Positions 17,061 through 25,662 of a stretch of 64,000 nucleotides of DNA are shown here, one piece after another (the stretch's first letter is position 1; the number at the start of each line of letters is the position of its first letter). Origin of the DNA: Pseudomonadota bacterium (GTDB lineage: Bacteria > Bdellovibrionota > UBA1018). The notes under the pieces are model-generated. The model was not told the DNA's origin. It ran no database searches and was given only the letters and a program-made list of their open reading frames with translations. The stretch lies in NCBI GenBank assembly GCA_027485695.1, contig JAIXQO010000002.1, forward strand, positions 186,001 through 250,000, in the 5' to 3' direction. The position numbers were made by a program, and so were the translations under genes.

Positions 17061-17297
17061 ATGGAACAAGACAAAGTCGTCTACGAATTCCGCATGGGTC
17101 CCGAAGTATTTCGATTTGAAGCGCCATCCGAGGCCGAAGCCGAAGACTATCGAAAATACGCACTCCTCCATTTTCATGATCGATTGGGAACTCACTTCGA
17201 CCCGCGCGTGGTCGAAGGACCAGAACGGGTCAAATTTCCTGCCAATTTCGTACGAAAAGTTGTGAACGCACCGCCGTTCGAAGAACAGCCCTGCTGA
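17061..17297 (+). CDS. Small acidic hypothetical protein
   Basis: 78 residues starting MEQDKVVYEF. The frame could begin at ATG 17028, but GGGAGG lies 4 bases before the ATG at 17061, which decides the start. The sequence is soluble, with a Glu/Ala-rich helix (EAPSEAEAEDYRKYALLHFHD) and a C-terminal Cys. I know no family. It sits alone between thioredoxin and RecQ. Confidence 0.6.
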   Translation: MEQDKVVYEFRMGPEVFRFEAPSEAEAEDYRKYALLHFHDRLGTHFDPRVVEGPERVKFPANFVRKVVNAPPFEEQPC

Positions 17298-17336
17298 GGT
17301 TTTCACGCGAACACTTCGGCCGACTGTCTATCGCTA

Positions 17337-18887
17337 TCAGCCGACGGAGCCCAATTCAGCGACCAGATCCCAACCGTAACGCTCGAGTTTCGCTTCGCCG
17401 ACCCCGTAAACACCTTTGAGATCCTCGACGGTCCTCGGATTCTTGATGGCCAGTTGCCGGAGCGTTTGGTCACCAAATACCACGAACGCCGGTAGATCGA
17501 GCTCGGTTGCCTTGCGTTTACGCCACGATTTGAGCGCGATAAAACGTTTTTCTTGTGCGGGATTGAGCTGCTCGTCCGTGACCACAGATTTCTTGGTGGG
17601 CGTCCGACTCCGTTTGAGCTGCGCTTGTTTCGACAGATCCACCCGCTTCATCGGGCGTTGAACTTTGCGAGGCGACGCTGGATCGCAAGTATCGCAATGT
17701 CCGCAGGATTCGATTCGCTGGGAATCTTTGTAGTAGGTCAGGATTTCAGAATGCCGGCACTCTCCGCCTTCGGAATAAAAAACGAGTGCTTCCAGGTTTT
17801 TCCAGCGTGCGTCCTTGATTTCCTTCGGTGCTTCGCTGCTCTGAATGAAAAACGACTGGAGACCTTTGTCTTTTTTCGAATAAAGCATCAGGCAAGTCGA
17901 AGGATCGCCATCCCGCCCCGCTCGTCCCATCTCCTGATAGAGCGCATCGATATTGGCCGGCATCTGATAGTGCACGACCAAGCGTACGTCCGGTTGGTCG
18001 ATGCCCATGCCAAACGCGTTTGTCGCAACCAAGATCCGAAGCTTGCCTTGAGCATAATCAGACTGCATCTGCGTCCGCTCATTGGGGGTCATGCCCGCGT
18101 GATAGAAACCGACACCCTCATGAGTCGATTGAAGGCGGCCCGCGACCTCTTCGGTGATTTTGCGGGTCCCGCAGTAAACGATGATCCGTCCAGAAGGTGT
18201 CGCCGAAATCGCTGATTCCAGAAGCGTCCGTTTCTCTTCTTCGTCTTCGCAGAACTCGACCTGGTAGTAGAGATTCGGGCGATAAAACCCGTGAACCATG
18301 CGCGCCGGTTTCGAGAGTCCGAGCTGAAGCGCGATATCCTTAAGCACGGTCGGTGTCGCAGACGCCGTGAGCGCAAGGACCGGAACGTCCGGACGAATTT
18401 CTTTGAGCGCATTCAACTGAGAATACTCGGCGCGAAAATCATGTCCCCACTGCGAAACGCAGTGTGCCTCGTCGATGGCGAAAAGCGCGACATCGCGGTC
18501 TCGGATCCAGTTCCGGAAACCATCTTTTTGGGCGCGCTCCGGCGAAAGATAAAGCACGTAGGGCCCGCCCGCTTGTATCGTCTTGAATATTTCGCGTTTC
18601 TCTTGCTCCGGTTGACCGGAATGAATCGCACCCGCCTGAATACCCCGAGCACGAAGATTCATCACTTGATCTTTCATCAGCGCGATCAGGGGAGAAATCA
18701 CGACTACGAGTTTATTCGAGTAGACGGCGGGAAACTGAAAACACAGCGACTTGCCCCCGCCGGTCGGGAGAACCGCCATCACGTCTTGACCGCCCAAGAT
18801 GGCATCAATGATCTCGCGCTGACCCACGCGAAATGCAGGTAGGCGAAACGCTGATTGTAGGAGATTTTCGTAGGGTGACCGATCCAT
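17337..18887 (-). CDS. recQ: RecQ-type DNA helicase without RQC winged helix
   Basis: 516 residues. The helicase core has LPTGGGKSLCFQFPA (motif I), FAIDEAHCVSQWGHDF (DEAH and the RecQ aromatic loop), ALTASATP (motif III) and YQEMGRAGRDG (motif VI). A zinc-binding segment ending CGHCDTCDP follows (about residues 375-400). A basic linker then leads directly to a C-terminal HRDC domain (AFVVFGDQTLRQLA to YGVGEAKLERYG). The winged-helix RQC domain that lies between these parts in E. coli RecQ (609 residues) is absent. 3'-5' unwinding in recombination and repair is expected; loss of RQC should change DNA-end recognition. Confidence 0.93.
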   Translation of the reverse strand: MDRSPYENLLQSAFRLPAFRVGQREIIDAILGGQDVMAVLPTGGGKSLCFQFPAVYSNKLVVVISPLIALMKDQVMNLRARGIQAGAIHSGQPEQEKREIFKTIQAGGPYVLYLSPERAQKDGFRNWIRDRDVALFAIDEAHCVSQWGHDFRAEYSQLNALKEIRPDVPVLALTASATPTVLKDIALQLGLSKPARMVHGFYRPNLYYQVEFCEDEEEKRTLLESAISATPSGRIIVYCGTRKITEEVAGRLQSTHEGVGFYHAGMTPNERTQMQSDYAQGKLRILVATNAFGMGIDQPDVRLVVHYQMPANIDALYQEMGRAGRDGDPSTCLMLYSKKDKGLQSFFIQSSEAPKEIKDARWKNLEALVFYSEGGECRHSEILTYYKDSQRIESCGHCDTCDPASPRKVQRPMKRVDLSKQAQLKRSRTPTKKSVVTDEQLNPAQEKRFIALKSWRKRKATELDLPAFVVFGDQTLRQLAIKNPRTVEDLKGVYGVGEAKLERYGWDLVAELGSVG

Positions 18888-19007
18888 GGGCAGGATGTGA
18901 GTCTACTCTGGGCGCCGCCGGTATTCGACTCCAAACTCAGGAATCCTACGACGCGTCGTCTCGGAGCACAAAAAAGACCCTACCTCTGACCAGATCTTCG
19001 GGTAAAC

Positions 19008-19019
19008 TGACCCAGGTCA
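19008..19019. promoter_or_regulatory. Palindrome upstream of sigma gene
   Basis: TGACC-CA-GGTCA is a perfect 5-base inverted repeat with a two-base centre, 26 bases before the sigma factor ATG. It could be an operator; no cognate regulator is identified. Confidence 0.3.
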
Positions 19020-19028
19020 GCACCACCC

Positions 19029-19054
19029 GTAACCTTTGGCACCTATGAAACGTA
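19029..19054 (+). promoter_or_regulatory. ECF promoter-like sequence at sigma gene start
   Basis: GTAACC at 19029-19034 and CGTA at 19051-19054 are separated by exactly 16 bases. The same arrangement (GTAACT, 16 bases, CGTA) occurs at 20353-20378 before the lipid operon. It resembles the GTAACC-N16-CGAA pattern I recall for Caulobacter SigF, also controlled by NrsF. Here it overlaps the predicted start codon, which is awkward for autoregulation. Confidence 0.4.
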
Positions 19055-19701
19055 CCCCTCCTCAGGAACCTGCCGTCATTTCCTCGTCCCCACTTCCGGG
19101 TGACGCAGAGCTGCGTCAATGGTTTCACGAGGGCGCCTCCGGTAACGAGGAGTCCTACAGTCGATTCCTGAAAGAAATCGGAGGGTTTGTCCGACGTTTC
19201 CTTCGAGGAAGGCTGCCAGTTACCTCGGCCCGAGGCGAGGAGATTTTGGAGGATTTGGTGCAAGATGTTTTGATCGCGATTCACACGAAACGCCACACTT
19301 ACCGGACGGATCACCCGATCCTTCCCTGGGTGCAGGCGATCGCGCGCTATCGTACGATCGATTACCTTCGGATGATGAAAGCACGCCCGCAAACGATCCG
19401 TTTTTTCGCGGACGAAGACGGCGCGGAAATGGACCGCCTAGACAATGCCGTGTCTTTGGAGCGTCACGAGGAAGAAAATCAAAGACGTCTTGAAACGGAA
19501 AAACACGAGGAACTTCTGGAACTCATGGAGATCCTCACCCCTCAACAGCGACAAGTACTGACGCTTGCGAAACTCGAAGAACTTCCACTCCAAGAAATCG
19601 CTGAACGACTGGAAATGTCGCTCTCATCGGTTAAAGTGACTGTGCACCGCGCGGTCCAAAAACTTTTTAAGCAACAAGCTGGCAAAAAAGGAGATGCATG
19701 A
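19045..19701 (+). CDS. ECF RNA polymerase sigma factor, SigF/NrsF type
   Basis: 218 residues from the ATG at 19045 (a TTG at 19036 is the only other in-frame option; neither has a clear ribosome site). Region 2 includes EEILEDLVQDVLIAIHTKR and YRTDHPILPWVQAIARYRTIDYLR (about residues 65-110), and region 4 is LTPQQRQVLTLAKLEELPLQEIAERL with the helix-turn-helix SLSSVKVTVHRAVQKL. An acidic linker separates them. The stop overlaps the start of the NrsF-type gene, as is usual for a sigma factor and its membrane anti-sigma factor. The promoter-like sequences around it point to the downstream lipid operon as its regulon. Confidence 0.92.
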   Translation: MKRTPPQEPAVISSSPLPGDAELRQWFHEGASGNEESYSRFLKEIGGFVRRFLRGRLPVTSARGEEILEDLVQDVLIAIHTKRHTYRTDHPILPWVQAIARYRTIDYLRMMKARPQTIRFFADEDGAEMDRLDNAVSLERHEEENQRRLETEKHEELLELMEILTPQQRQVLTLAKLEELPLQEIAERLEMSLSSVKVTVHRAVQKLFKQQAGKKGDA

Positions 19702-20351
19702 AAACCTCAGAACTCATCCAGACTCTGAGCCAAGACGCGAAGAAAAACCCTCTCGAACCATCGGATGGACTGCGTGTCCCACTCCTTTTTTGGATCGCAG
19801 GCTCATTCCTCATCGTACTCCTCTCCCTCTGGCTGCTGCCGGTCAGGCCTGATTTAAATGAGCGATTCGCTGATCCGGATTTTTCGTTTCTGACTTTGAG
19901 CTGGTTCGGCTTGACCGTGCTCACCGCCAGACTCGCACTCCTCAGCGCCTATCCTGAGGAACGCATCAGCAATCGCTGGGAATACCGCCTGATATTGGCA
20001 ACGATCGGCCTACTTTTGGCCTGGGTCGCATTTCAGTTCCCCACCCAAAATCTTGGATTTGAGTGGTACCGCGAACGAAACTACCTGAACGGTGGCTGCG
20101 GGATGGTCATCGTTGTGTCCGGACTCATCCATTTTGGCGTCGTTTTAGGCTACCTCAGGAAGATCGCCTCGACCCGCCCGGGAGAAACCGGATGGATGCT
20201 TGCACTATCGACGGGAGCGTTCAGTACCAGCATTGTTCAGTTCGCCTGCGCCAATGAAAACTCCCTACACGTACTGCTCTGGCATGCGGTTCCGCTGTCG
20301 ATCCTTTCGTTGATCGGTTATGGGTTGGCAAAAAAGTTTTTGCGCTGGTGA
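19698..20351 (+). CDS. NrsF (DUF1109) family membrane anti-sigma factor
   Basis: 217 residues: a short cytoplasmic N-terminus (KTSELIQTLSQDAKKNPLEP) that would bind the sigma factor, then six predicted transmembrane helices. Two cysteine sites in the membrane part, in LNGGCGMVIVV and FACANENSLHVLLWHAVP, match the pair that is functionally important in Caulobacter NrsF, which holds SigF inactive until metal or oxidative stress (chromate, cadmium, peroxide). It overlaps the sigma gene by 4 bases. Release would switch on the following operon 37 bases downstream. Confidence 0.85.
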   Translation: MKTSELIQTLSQDAKKNPLEPSDGLRVPLLFWIAGSFLIVLLSLWLLPVRPDLNERFADPDFSFLTLSWFGLTVLTARLALLSAYPEERISNRWEYRLILATIGLLLAWVAFQFPTQNLGFEWYRERNYLNGGCGMVIVVSGLIHFGVVLGYLRKIASTRPGETGWMLALSTGAFSTSIVQFACANENSLHVLLWHAVPLSILSLIGYGLAKKFLRW

Positions 20352-20352
20352 G

Positions 20353-20378
20353 GTAACTTTTGACCTCTCGCATTCGTA
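20353..20378 (+). promoter_or_regulatory. ECF promoter-like sequence before lipid operon
   Basis: GTAACT at 20353-20358, a 16-base spacer and CGTA at 20375-20378, the same layout as at 19029-19054; both also share TTTG or TTTTG after the first box. The ATG of the FAD oxidoreductase is 10 bases past the CGTA, so a transcript from here would be almost leaderless. Confidence 0.5.
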
Positions 20379-20388
20379 ATCTCCTCCA

Positions 20389-21636
20389 ATGAGTCGAATC
20401 GCGATAATCGGTAGTGGAATTTCTGGACTAGTATCGGCGTACACGCTTCATCAGCGCGGACACGATGTCCATTTGATTGAAGCTGCCCCTCGCCTGGGTG
20501 GACACACGGCCACTGTGGACGTGAGCGTGCCATCGGGACGCTACGCGATCGACACCGGGTTCATCGTATTCAATGATTGGACTTATCCGCAGTTCATTCG
20601 AATCATGAACGAGCTCGAAATTCCCTGGAAGGAATCCTCCATGAGTTTCAGCGTCCGTTCAGAGAAAAACGGACTTGAATACAATGGCGCGGACCTGGAC
20701 CGACTCTTTGCCCAAAGACGCAATCTACTCAATCTGAAATTTTACAGAATGCTGACCGAGATCCTTCGATTCAATCGCGAGTCCCTGGAAACCCTCGACG
20801 GTTTCGAAGGGTACACGCTGGGACAATACCTCTCGCAGAAAAACTACTCCCGTTACTTCGCAGAAAACTACATATTCGCCATGGGTGCCGCCATCTGGTC
20901 GGCCAGTTACGCCCAAATGGAAGCGTTCCCCATTCGCTTCTTCGTGCAGTTTTTCAAGAATCACGGGATGCTCTCAGTGGACGATCGTCCAAAATGGCGA
21001 GTCATTCAAGGTGGCTCGCGTAGTTACATCGAACCGATGGTCCGAGGCTTTAAAGAAAACATTCGACTGGGCACTCCCGTACAAGGCATTCGCAGAAATG
21101 GGGATTCAGTCGAGATTCGATTGGGCGGAGCGACCCCCAGAACCGAGCGATTCGATTACGTCGTACTGGCCTGCCACTCCGACCAGAGCCTGCGAATGTT
21201 AGAGGATCCATCGAGCCAAGAGCGTGAACTTTTGGGAGCTATTCGCTATCAACCGAACTCGGTGGTGCTCCACACGGATACGTCGGTTCTGCCGCGAAAC
21301 AAAAAAACTTGGGCGGCTTGGAACTATCACCTCTCGGCAAAAGACTCCGAGCGAGTGGCCCTGACCTATCACATGAACATTCTTCAAGGGTTTTCCTCTC
21401 CCGAAACATTCCTCGTCTCGCTCAATATTGACGAGCGTATCGATCCCAAGACCATTCTCGGCCAATTCGTCTACGACCATCCGGTTTTCAGCGCCGAGGC
21501 GGTTGCGGCACAAAAACGAGTCGATGAAATCAGCAATCGGCAAACTCGAACCCTTTTTGCGGGCGCATATTGGGGATACGGTTTCCATGAAGACGGTGTA
21601 AAAAGCGGCCTACGCGCCGCCGAGGCGCTTGCATGA
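20389..21636 (+). CDS. FAD-dependent oxidoreductase (COG2907-like)
   Basis: 415 residues. The dinucleotide-binding motif IIGSGISGLVSAY (residues 5-17) and LIEAAPRLGGHTATV show an FAD-binding amine-oxidase/phytoene-desaturase fold. This group accompanies DUF1365 and cyclopropane-synthase-like genes in many Proteobacteria, often under stress sigma factors, and is thought to oxidise or desaturate membrane lipid acyl chains. A C-terminal FAGAYWGYGFHEDGVKSG closes the FAD site. The stop overlaps the DUF1365 start. First gene of the seven-gene lipid operon downstream of the sigma/NrsF pair. Confidence 0.9.
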   Translation: MSRIAIIGSGISGLVSAYTLHQRGHDVHLIEAAPRLGGHTATVDVSVPSGRYAIDTGFIVFNDWTYPQFIRIMNELEIPWKESSMSFSVRSEKNGLEYNGADLDRLFAQRRNLLNLKFYRMLTEILRFNRESLETLDGFEGYTLGQYLSQKNYSRYFAENYIFAMGAAIWSASYAQMEAFPIRFFVQFFKNHGMLSVDDRPKWRVIQGGSRSYIEPMVRGFKENIRLGTPVQGIRRNGDSVEIRLGGATPRTERFDYVVLACHSDQSLRMLEDPSSQERELLGAIRYQPNSVVLHTDTSVLPRNKKTWAAWNYHLSAKDSERVALTYHMNILQGFSSPETFLVSLNIDERIDPKTILGQFVYDHPVFSAEAVAAQKRVDEISNRQTRTLFAGAYWGYGFHEDGVKSGLRAAEALA

Positions 21637-22418
21637 GCGCCGAGATCAAAAGTCGAGTCGCGCGTGGTCGTGTTCGCCACCGGAGATTCCATCCATTCGC
21701 GCGATCGTTCGAGCATTCGGTCACTTATTTTTACGTCGACCTCTCGGAAGTGGACCGCCTGTTCCGCTTTCCGCCGTTTTTCGCGCATGACCGCGCAGCC
21801 GTCGTTTCATTCCAATCAAAAATCCTCTATCGAGGAGACGAGGGCCAAACTCTCGAAGACGCGCTTCGCAACCGCGTGGAAAAAGAACTCGGTTTCAAAC
21901 CGCAGGGGCCCATTCGAGTCCTGACGCAACTCTCTTATTGGGGCTACGGTTTCAATCCCGTGAGTTTCTACTATTTTTTCGACCCAGAGGAGCGCTTACA
22001 GGCCGTTCTCTCAGAAATCACCAATACTCCTTGGTCAGAGCGCCATGCCTACGTGCTGGATCTGCGATCCCGTCAGATCCACGAGTTTGATAAAGTTTTC
22101 CACGTGTCGCCGTTCTTGGACATGAACTATCGTTATTCCTGGGGGTTCTCGCTCCCCGGTGAATCCATCCAAGTCCATATGGATAATTTGGCGACCAACG
22201 ATCGCAAGAAACACTTCGATGCGACGCTATCGCTCCGACTCGAACCTTGGAATCGAACCAGTGTTTTTGGAGCGCTCATCCGGCAGCCGTGGATGACCTT
22301 CAAAACGGCTCTTCTGATCTATCTGCACGCCGCTATTTTGTGGATCAGAAAAACGCCTTTTTACCCCCATCCCGGTCCTCCCAAAAAAAATCAGGATCAC
22401 CAGGAGAATCATTCATGA
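21633..22418 (+). CDS. DUF1365 family protein
   Basis: 261 residues with the family marks VRHRRFHPFARSFEH-like opening (residues 11-25), YWGYGFNPVSFYYFF (about residues 107-121), EITNTPWSERHAYVL and KVFHVSPFLDMNYRY. DUF1365 proteins have no established reaction but are almost always coupled to an FAD oxidoreductase and a cyclopropane-synthase-like methyltransferase, as here, so a step in acyl-chain modification is likely. The C-terminus is a hydrophobic helix (MTFKTALLIYLHAAILWIRK) that may attach it to the membrane. Overlaps both neighbours by 4 bases. Confidence 0.9.
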   Translation: MSAEIKSRVARGRVRHRRFHPFARSFEHSVTYFYVDLSEVDRLFRFPPFFAHDRAAVVSFQSKILYRGDEGQTLEDALRNRVEKELGFKPQGPIRVLTQLSYWGYGFNPVSFYYFFDPEERLQAVLSEITNTPWSERHAYVLDLRSRQIHEFDKVFHVSPFLDMNYRYSWGFSLPGESIQVHMDNLATNDRKKHFDATLSLRLEPWNRTSVFGALIRQPWMTFKTALLIYLHAAILWIRKTPFYPHPGPPKKNQDHQENHS

Positions 22419-23677
22419 GATCGGTTTTAGAACTCCCTCGCACCTCCCGTCTGCTAACTGATGATAGAAAAATCGACGTTTGGGCCCGCCGGGTCCTTGC
22501 CCAGAAATTGGGGTCCATCCAAGGCGGAACGATTCGAATCTGCGATTCACACGGCGAAGTTCGCCTCGGCGATGGCAACGGGCCTGAGATCACGGTGAAC
22601 CTGCATCGTACGCGTGCGTACTCGAGAATGCTCCTGGGCGGAACCATTGGTGCCGGCGAAAGTTACTGGGACGGCGACTGGGACTGTAGCTCACTGACGG
22701 GCCTGATCCGCTTGTTCGTCAGGAACCGTGAAACCATGAACGGCCTGGACTCGGGGCTCGCTCGGGTTTTGAGTCCGATCGCAAAATCACTCCATCGATT
22801 CCGCTCCAACCGCTTGGATCAAGCTCGCAAAAACATCGGAGCTCACTATGATCTCGGTAATGATTTTTTCGCCCTGTTTCTCGACGAAACTTGGATGTAT
22901 TCCGCCGCGTACTTCAAAGACTCCGAAACCTCGCTCCAAGACGCGCAAATTGAGAAAAACGACCGTCTTTGCCGAAATTTGGACCTAAGACCAACCGACC
23001 ATCTGCTCGAGATCGGCACGGGCTGGGGCGGGTTCGCTATTCACGCAGCTAAAAAATATGGCTGCCGCATCACCACCACGACTATTTCTGAACGACAGTA
23101 CGAACTCGCGATCGAACGGGTCCGAAAAGAAGGGCTCGAACATCAGATCACCGTCGTAAAACAAGATTACCGCACCCTCACGGGCCAGTACGATAAGCTT
23201 GTTTCGATCGAGATGATCGAAGCGGTCGGGATCGAATTCCTCGATACCTATTTCGAGACCTGCTCCCGATTACTCAAGCCGGGTGGAATGATGGGCCTGC
23301 AATCCATTTTGATTCGGGACCAGTATTTCGAGCAAGCTCGCAAGAGCGTCGACTTCATCCAGGCGCATATCTTTCCGGGGTCCGCGATTCCTTCGCTGAA
23401 CCGAATCCTGCAGTCGACCCAGAAAAAAACCGAGTTCCTCGTCGAGCGCATCGATGATTTCGGCGAGCACTATGCAAGGACCCTCGCGCTCTGGTCGAAA
23501 AACCTTTCGCAAAACCGCGATCGCATCGCTGAACTCGGATACCCGGCCTCGCTCTACCGCCTCTGGCAGTTCTATTTCGCCTATTGCGAAGGCGGATTCC
23601 TCGAGAAAAGCATCACGGTTGATCAGATCATCTTCTCAAAAGCAAAACACGCATCCCAAAAAGGAATTCACTCATGA
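22415..23677 (+). CDS. cfa: Cyclopropane-fatty-acyl-phospholipid synthase
   Basis: 420 residues from the ATG overlapping the DUF1365 stop (ATGA); the frame extends upstream to 22247 but that part only overlaps the neighbour. It uses SAM to methylate double bonds of membrane phospholipid chains. Visible marks are NIGAHYDLGNDFFALFLDETWMYS-type substrate loop (AHYDLGND), LLEIGTGWGGFAIHAAKKYG (SAM motif I), VSIEMIEAVG and GGMMGLQSI. The N-terminal helical domain includes SYWDGDWD. The order and spacing match Cfa proteins. It is followed by a second family member, overlapping by 4 bases. Confidence 0.93.
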   Translation: MRSVLELPRTSRLLTDDRKIDVWARRVLAQKLGSIQGGTIRICDSHGEVRLGDGNGPEITVNLHRTRAYSRMLLGGTIGAGESYWDGDWDCSSLTGLIRLFVRNRETMNGLDSGLARVLSPIAKSLHRFRSNRLDQARKNIGAHYDLGNDFFALFLDETWMYSAAYFKDSETSLQDAQIEKNDRLCRNLDLRPTDHLLEIGTGWGGFAIHAAKKYGCRITTTTISERQYELAIERVRKEGLEHQITVVKQDYRTLTGQYDKLVSIEMIEAVGIEFLDTYFETCSRLLKPGGMMGLQSILIRDQYFEQARKSVDFIQAHIFPGSAIPSLNRILQSTQKKTEFLVERIDDFGEHYARTLALWSKNLSQNRDRIAELGYPASLYRLWQFYFAYCEGGFLEKSITVDQIIFSKAKHASQKGIHS

Positions 23678-24762
23678 GCACTTCCACGACGACCCCGTTC
23701 CTGAGTTCACTCGAGAAGATCACCGGCGCCGCGATTGGAGTAGCCGAACGCGGGCTCGTGCCCGACGCGATTCTCAGAGCCGGAATCCGGAAACTCTGCG
23801 CCGATCGCCTGAAATCGCTCCAAAAAACCACACTCGAGGAAGAAGCTCGAGACCTAGAACATTATGTCGAATCGCTCCGCAAGGGGCCGCTCGCGATCCA
23901 TACGCGCGAAGCGAACACGCAACACTACGAAGTTCCGAGCGAGTTCTACGTCGCCGCTCTCGGCAAGAATCTCAAATACAGCTCCTGCTATTACTCGCGC
24001 CCCGGGCAGACGCTTGACCAAGCCGAGGACGAAGCGCTCGCAATCACCTGCGAACGAGCGGAGCTCGCGCCCGGACAGAAGATCCTAGAACTCGGCTGCG
24101 GCTGGGGCTCGCTTACCCTGACCATGGCCAGACGTTTTCCGACCGCACAGATCACCGCGATTTCAAACTCCGCAACCCAGCGTCAGTACATTCTGAAAAA
24201 AGCCGAACAAGAGGGACTTAAGAACGTCGAGATCATCACGCACAATCTAGCGCAAGACATTGACCTCGGAACCGATCTTTTTGACCGGGTCGTGAGCGTC
24301 GAGATGTTCGAGCATTTCAAGAACTACGAGATTCTCCTGGAACGTGTCTCGCGATGGCTCAAGCCTGAGGGCAAACTATTCGTGCATATTTTCACGCATC
24401 GACAGTACGCTTATCCTTTTGAAATCGAGGGAGAGAGCAACTGGATGGGACGGAATTTCTTCTCGGGCGGGCAGATGCCTTCGCACACGCTGCTCCTGCA
24501 TTTCCAGAAACACCTCGGTATCGAACGCCTCTGGCAATGGGATGGCACTCACTACGCCAAGACAGCCGACCACTGGTTGGAGAATCAAGACCGCAATCGA
24601 ACGGCTATTTTGGATGCGTTTCGCAAGACGTACGGCGAAAAAGACGCCGAGATCTGGTTCAACAAATGGAGAATATTCTTCATGGCCTGCAGTGAACTAT
24701 TCGGCTACGACCAAGGCCGAGAATGGGGCGTCACCCACCTCCGTTTCGTGAAGAAAGCATAA
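23674..24762 (+). CDS. Second Cfa-family SAM methyltransferase
   Basis: 362 residues. SAM motif I is ILELGCGWGSLTLTMARRFP (about residues 137-156), followed by VVSVEMFEHFKNYE and EGKLFVHIFTH. The QHYEVPSEFY segment corresponds to the Cfa substrate loop but has diverged, and the enzyme belongs to the branch of cyclopropane-synthase-like methyltransferases that includes coclaurine N-methyltransferase-like proteins. In Rhodobacter a stress-regulated methyltransferase (UfaM) of the wider family begins furan fatty acid formation; whether this protein does so is not decidable by eye. Two different Cfa-like enzymes in one operon imply two distinct methyl transfers. Confidence 0.88.
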   Translation: MSTSTTTPFLSSLEKITGAAIGVAERGLVPDAILRAGIRKLCADRLKSLQKTTLEEEARDLEHYVESLRKGPLAIHTREANTQHYEVPSEFYVAALGKNLKYSSCYYSRPGQTLDQAEDEALAITCERAELAPGQKILELGCGWGSLTLTMARRFPTAQITAISNSATQRQYILKKAEQEGLKNVEIITHNLAQDIDLGTDLFDRVVSVEMFEHFKNYEILLERVSRWLKPEGKLFVHIFTHRQYAYPFEIEGESNWMGRNFFSGGQMPSHTLLLHFQKHLGIERLWQWDGTHYAKTADHWLENQDRNRTAILDAFRKTYGEKDAEIWFNKWRIFFMACSELFGYDQGREWGVTHLRFVKKA

Positions 24763-24766
24763 GCCT

Positions 24767-25333
24767 ATGAAAAACACGACGAGACTCCTATTCACCCTGA
24801 GCGCGATCTTCTTGGCGAGTCCAGCCGGGGCCGAGACCTTCGGTACGGATCAACTGTCCTTAAAAGGAAAGACACTTCTCCTCAACGGACTCGGGGAACG
24901 AACGGCGACGCTTTTTTCGATCCGCGTGTACGATGCCGCATTTTACAACCCCGTCCCGATCACGAGTGATAGCGAGGTCTGGTCATCTGCGTTTCCGAAA
25001 CGCTTGGAGATCCGCTACGTCCGCGCGTTTTCACTCGAAGAAACCAAAGAAGCCTGGGTCTATCAATTCAAAGAGAGTTCCGGCATGGAAGAATCCGTCT
25101 ATGCCGAAGGACTCAAGCTCCTCAATAGCTGGCAAAAAGCGATCGAGAAAAACGACATTCACCGATTCGACCTGAACGAGGACGGCACCGCGTTTTACAT
25201 CAATGGAGAACTCAAAGGTTCCATCCCGGGCACAAAGTTCCGTGATGCGTTCCTGAAGATCTTCTTCGGCCAAAATCCACCGACCAAGAGCTTGAAAAAA
25301 GCCTTGCTCGCTGGGGGGAAGGTTTCATCATGA
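24767..25333 (+). CDS. Chalcone isomerase-like secreted protein
   Basis: 188 residues with a signal peptide (hydrophobic LLFTLSAIFLASPAGAETF). The mature part has the chalcone-isomerase-like opening (LSLKGKTLLLNGLGERTATLF-type, then IRVYDAAFY) found in periplasmic bacterial homologues. These bind fatty acids or isoprenoid-like ligands and are not true flavonoid enzymes. It starts 4 bases after the methyltransferase stop and overlaps the next gene, so it belongs to the lipid operon, probably handling acyl chains in the periplasm. Confidence 0.85.
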   Translation: MKNTTRLLFTLSAIFLASPAGAETFGTDQLSLKGKTLLLNGLGERTATLFSIRVYDAAFYNPVPITSDSEVWSSAFPKRLEIRYVRAFSLEETKEAWVYQFKESSGMEESVYAEGLKLLNSWQKAIEKNDIHRFDLNEDGTAFYINGELKGSIPGTKFRDAFLKIFFGQNPPTKSLKKALLAGGKVSS

Positions 25334-25662
25334 GTTTTACAAAAGCATTTTGTTCATTCGTTCTTGTCTCAATGATCATCGCGACGACCTTAGCGAGTTT
25401 AGACAGCAGCGTGATCGACGGTTTTCGCTACCTCTTCCAAGACAAGTGGGGTGTAGCGACGCTCATGGACGCCTATTTCGGGTTTCTGTTTTTCTACCTC
25501 TGGGTCTTCTACCGAGAGAACTCGGCAGTTGCTCGCTTTTTTTGGCTGGTCGCCGTACTATCGTTCGGAACGATCGCGATGAGTTCTTACCTACTGCTCG
25601 CAATCCGAGCACTCCCGACGGGCTCTTCGCTTGAGGATCTGCTCCGGAAAAAAACCGCATGA
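25330..25662 (+). CDS. DUF1475-like small membrane protein
   Basis: 110 residues with three hydrophobic segments and the sequence WGVATLMDAYFGFLFFYLWV (about residues 38-57), which resembles the conserved helix of DUF1475. The role is unknown. Both ends overlap neighbours by 4 bases (ATGA), so it is translated together with the chalcone-isomerase-like and DUF1295 genes and is probably a membrane part of the same lipid pathway. Confidence 0.7.
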   Translation: MSFTKAFCSFVLVSMIIATTLASLDSSVIDGFRYLFQDKWGVATLMDAYFGFLFFYLWVFYRENSAVARFFWLVAVLSFGTIAMSSYLLLAIRALPTGSSLEDLLRKKTA

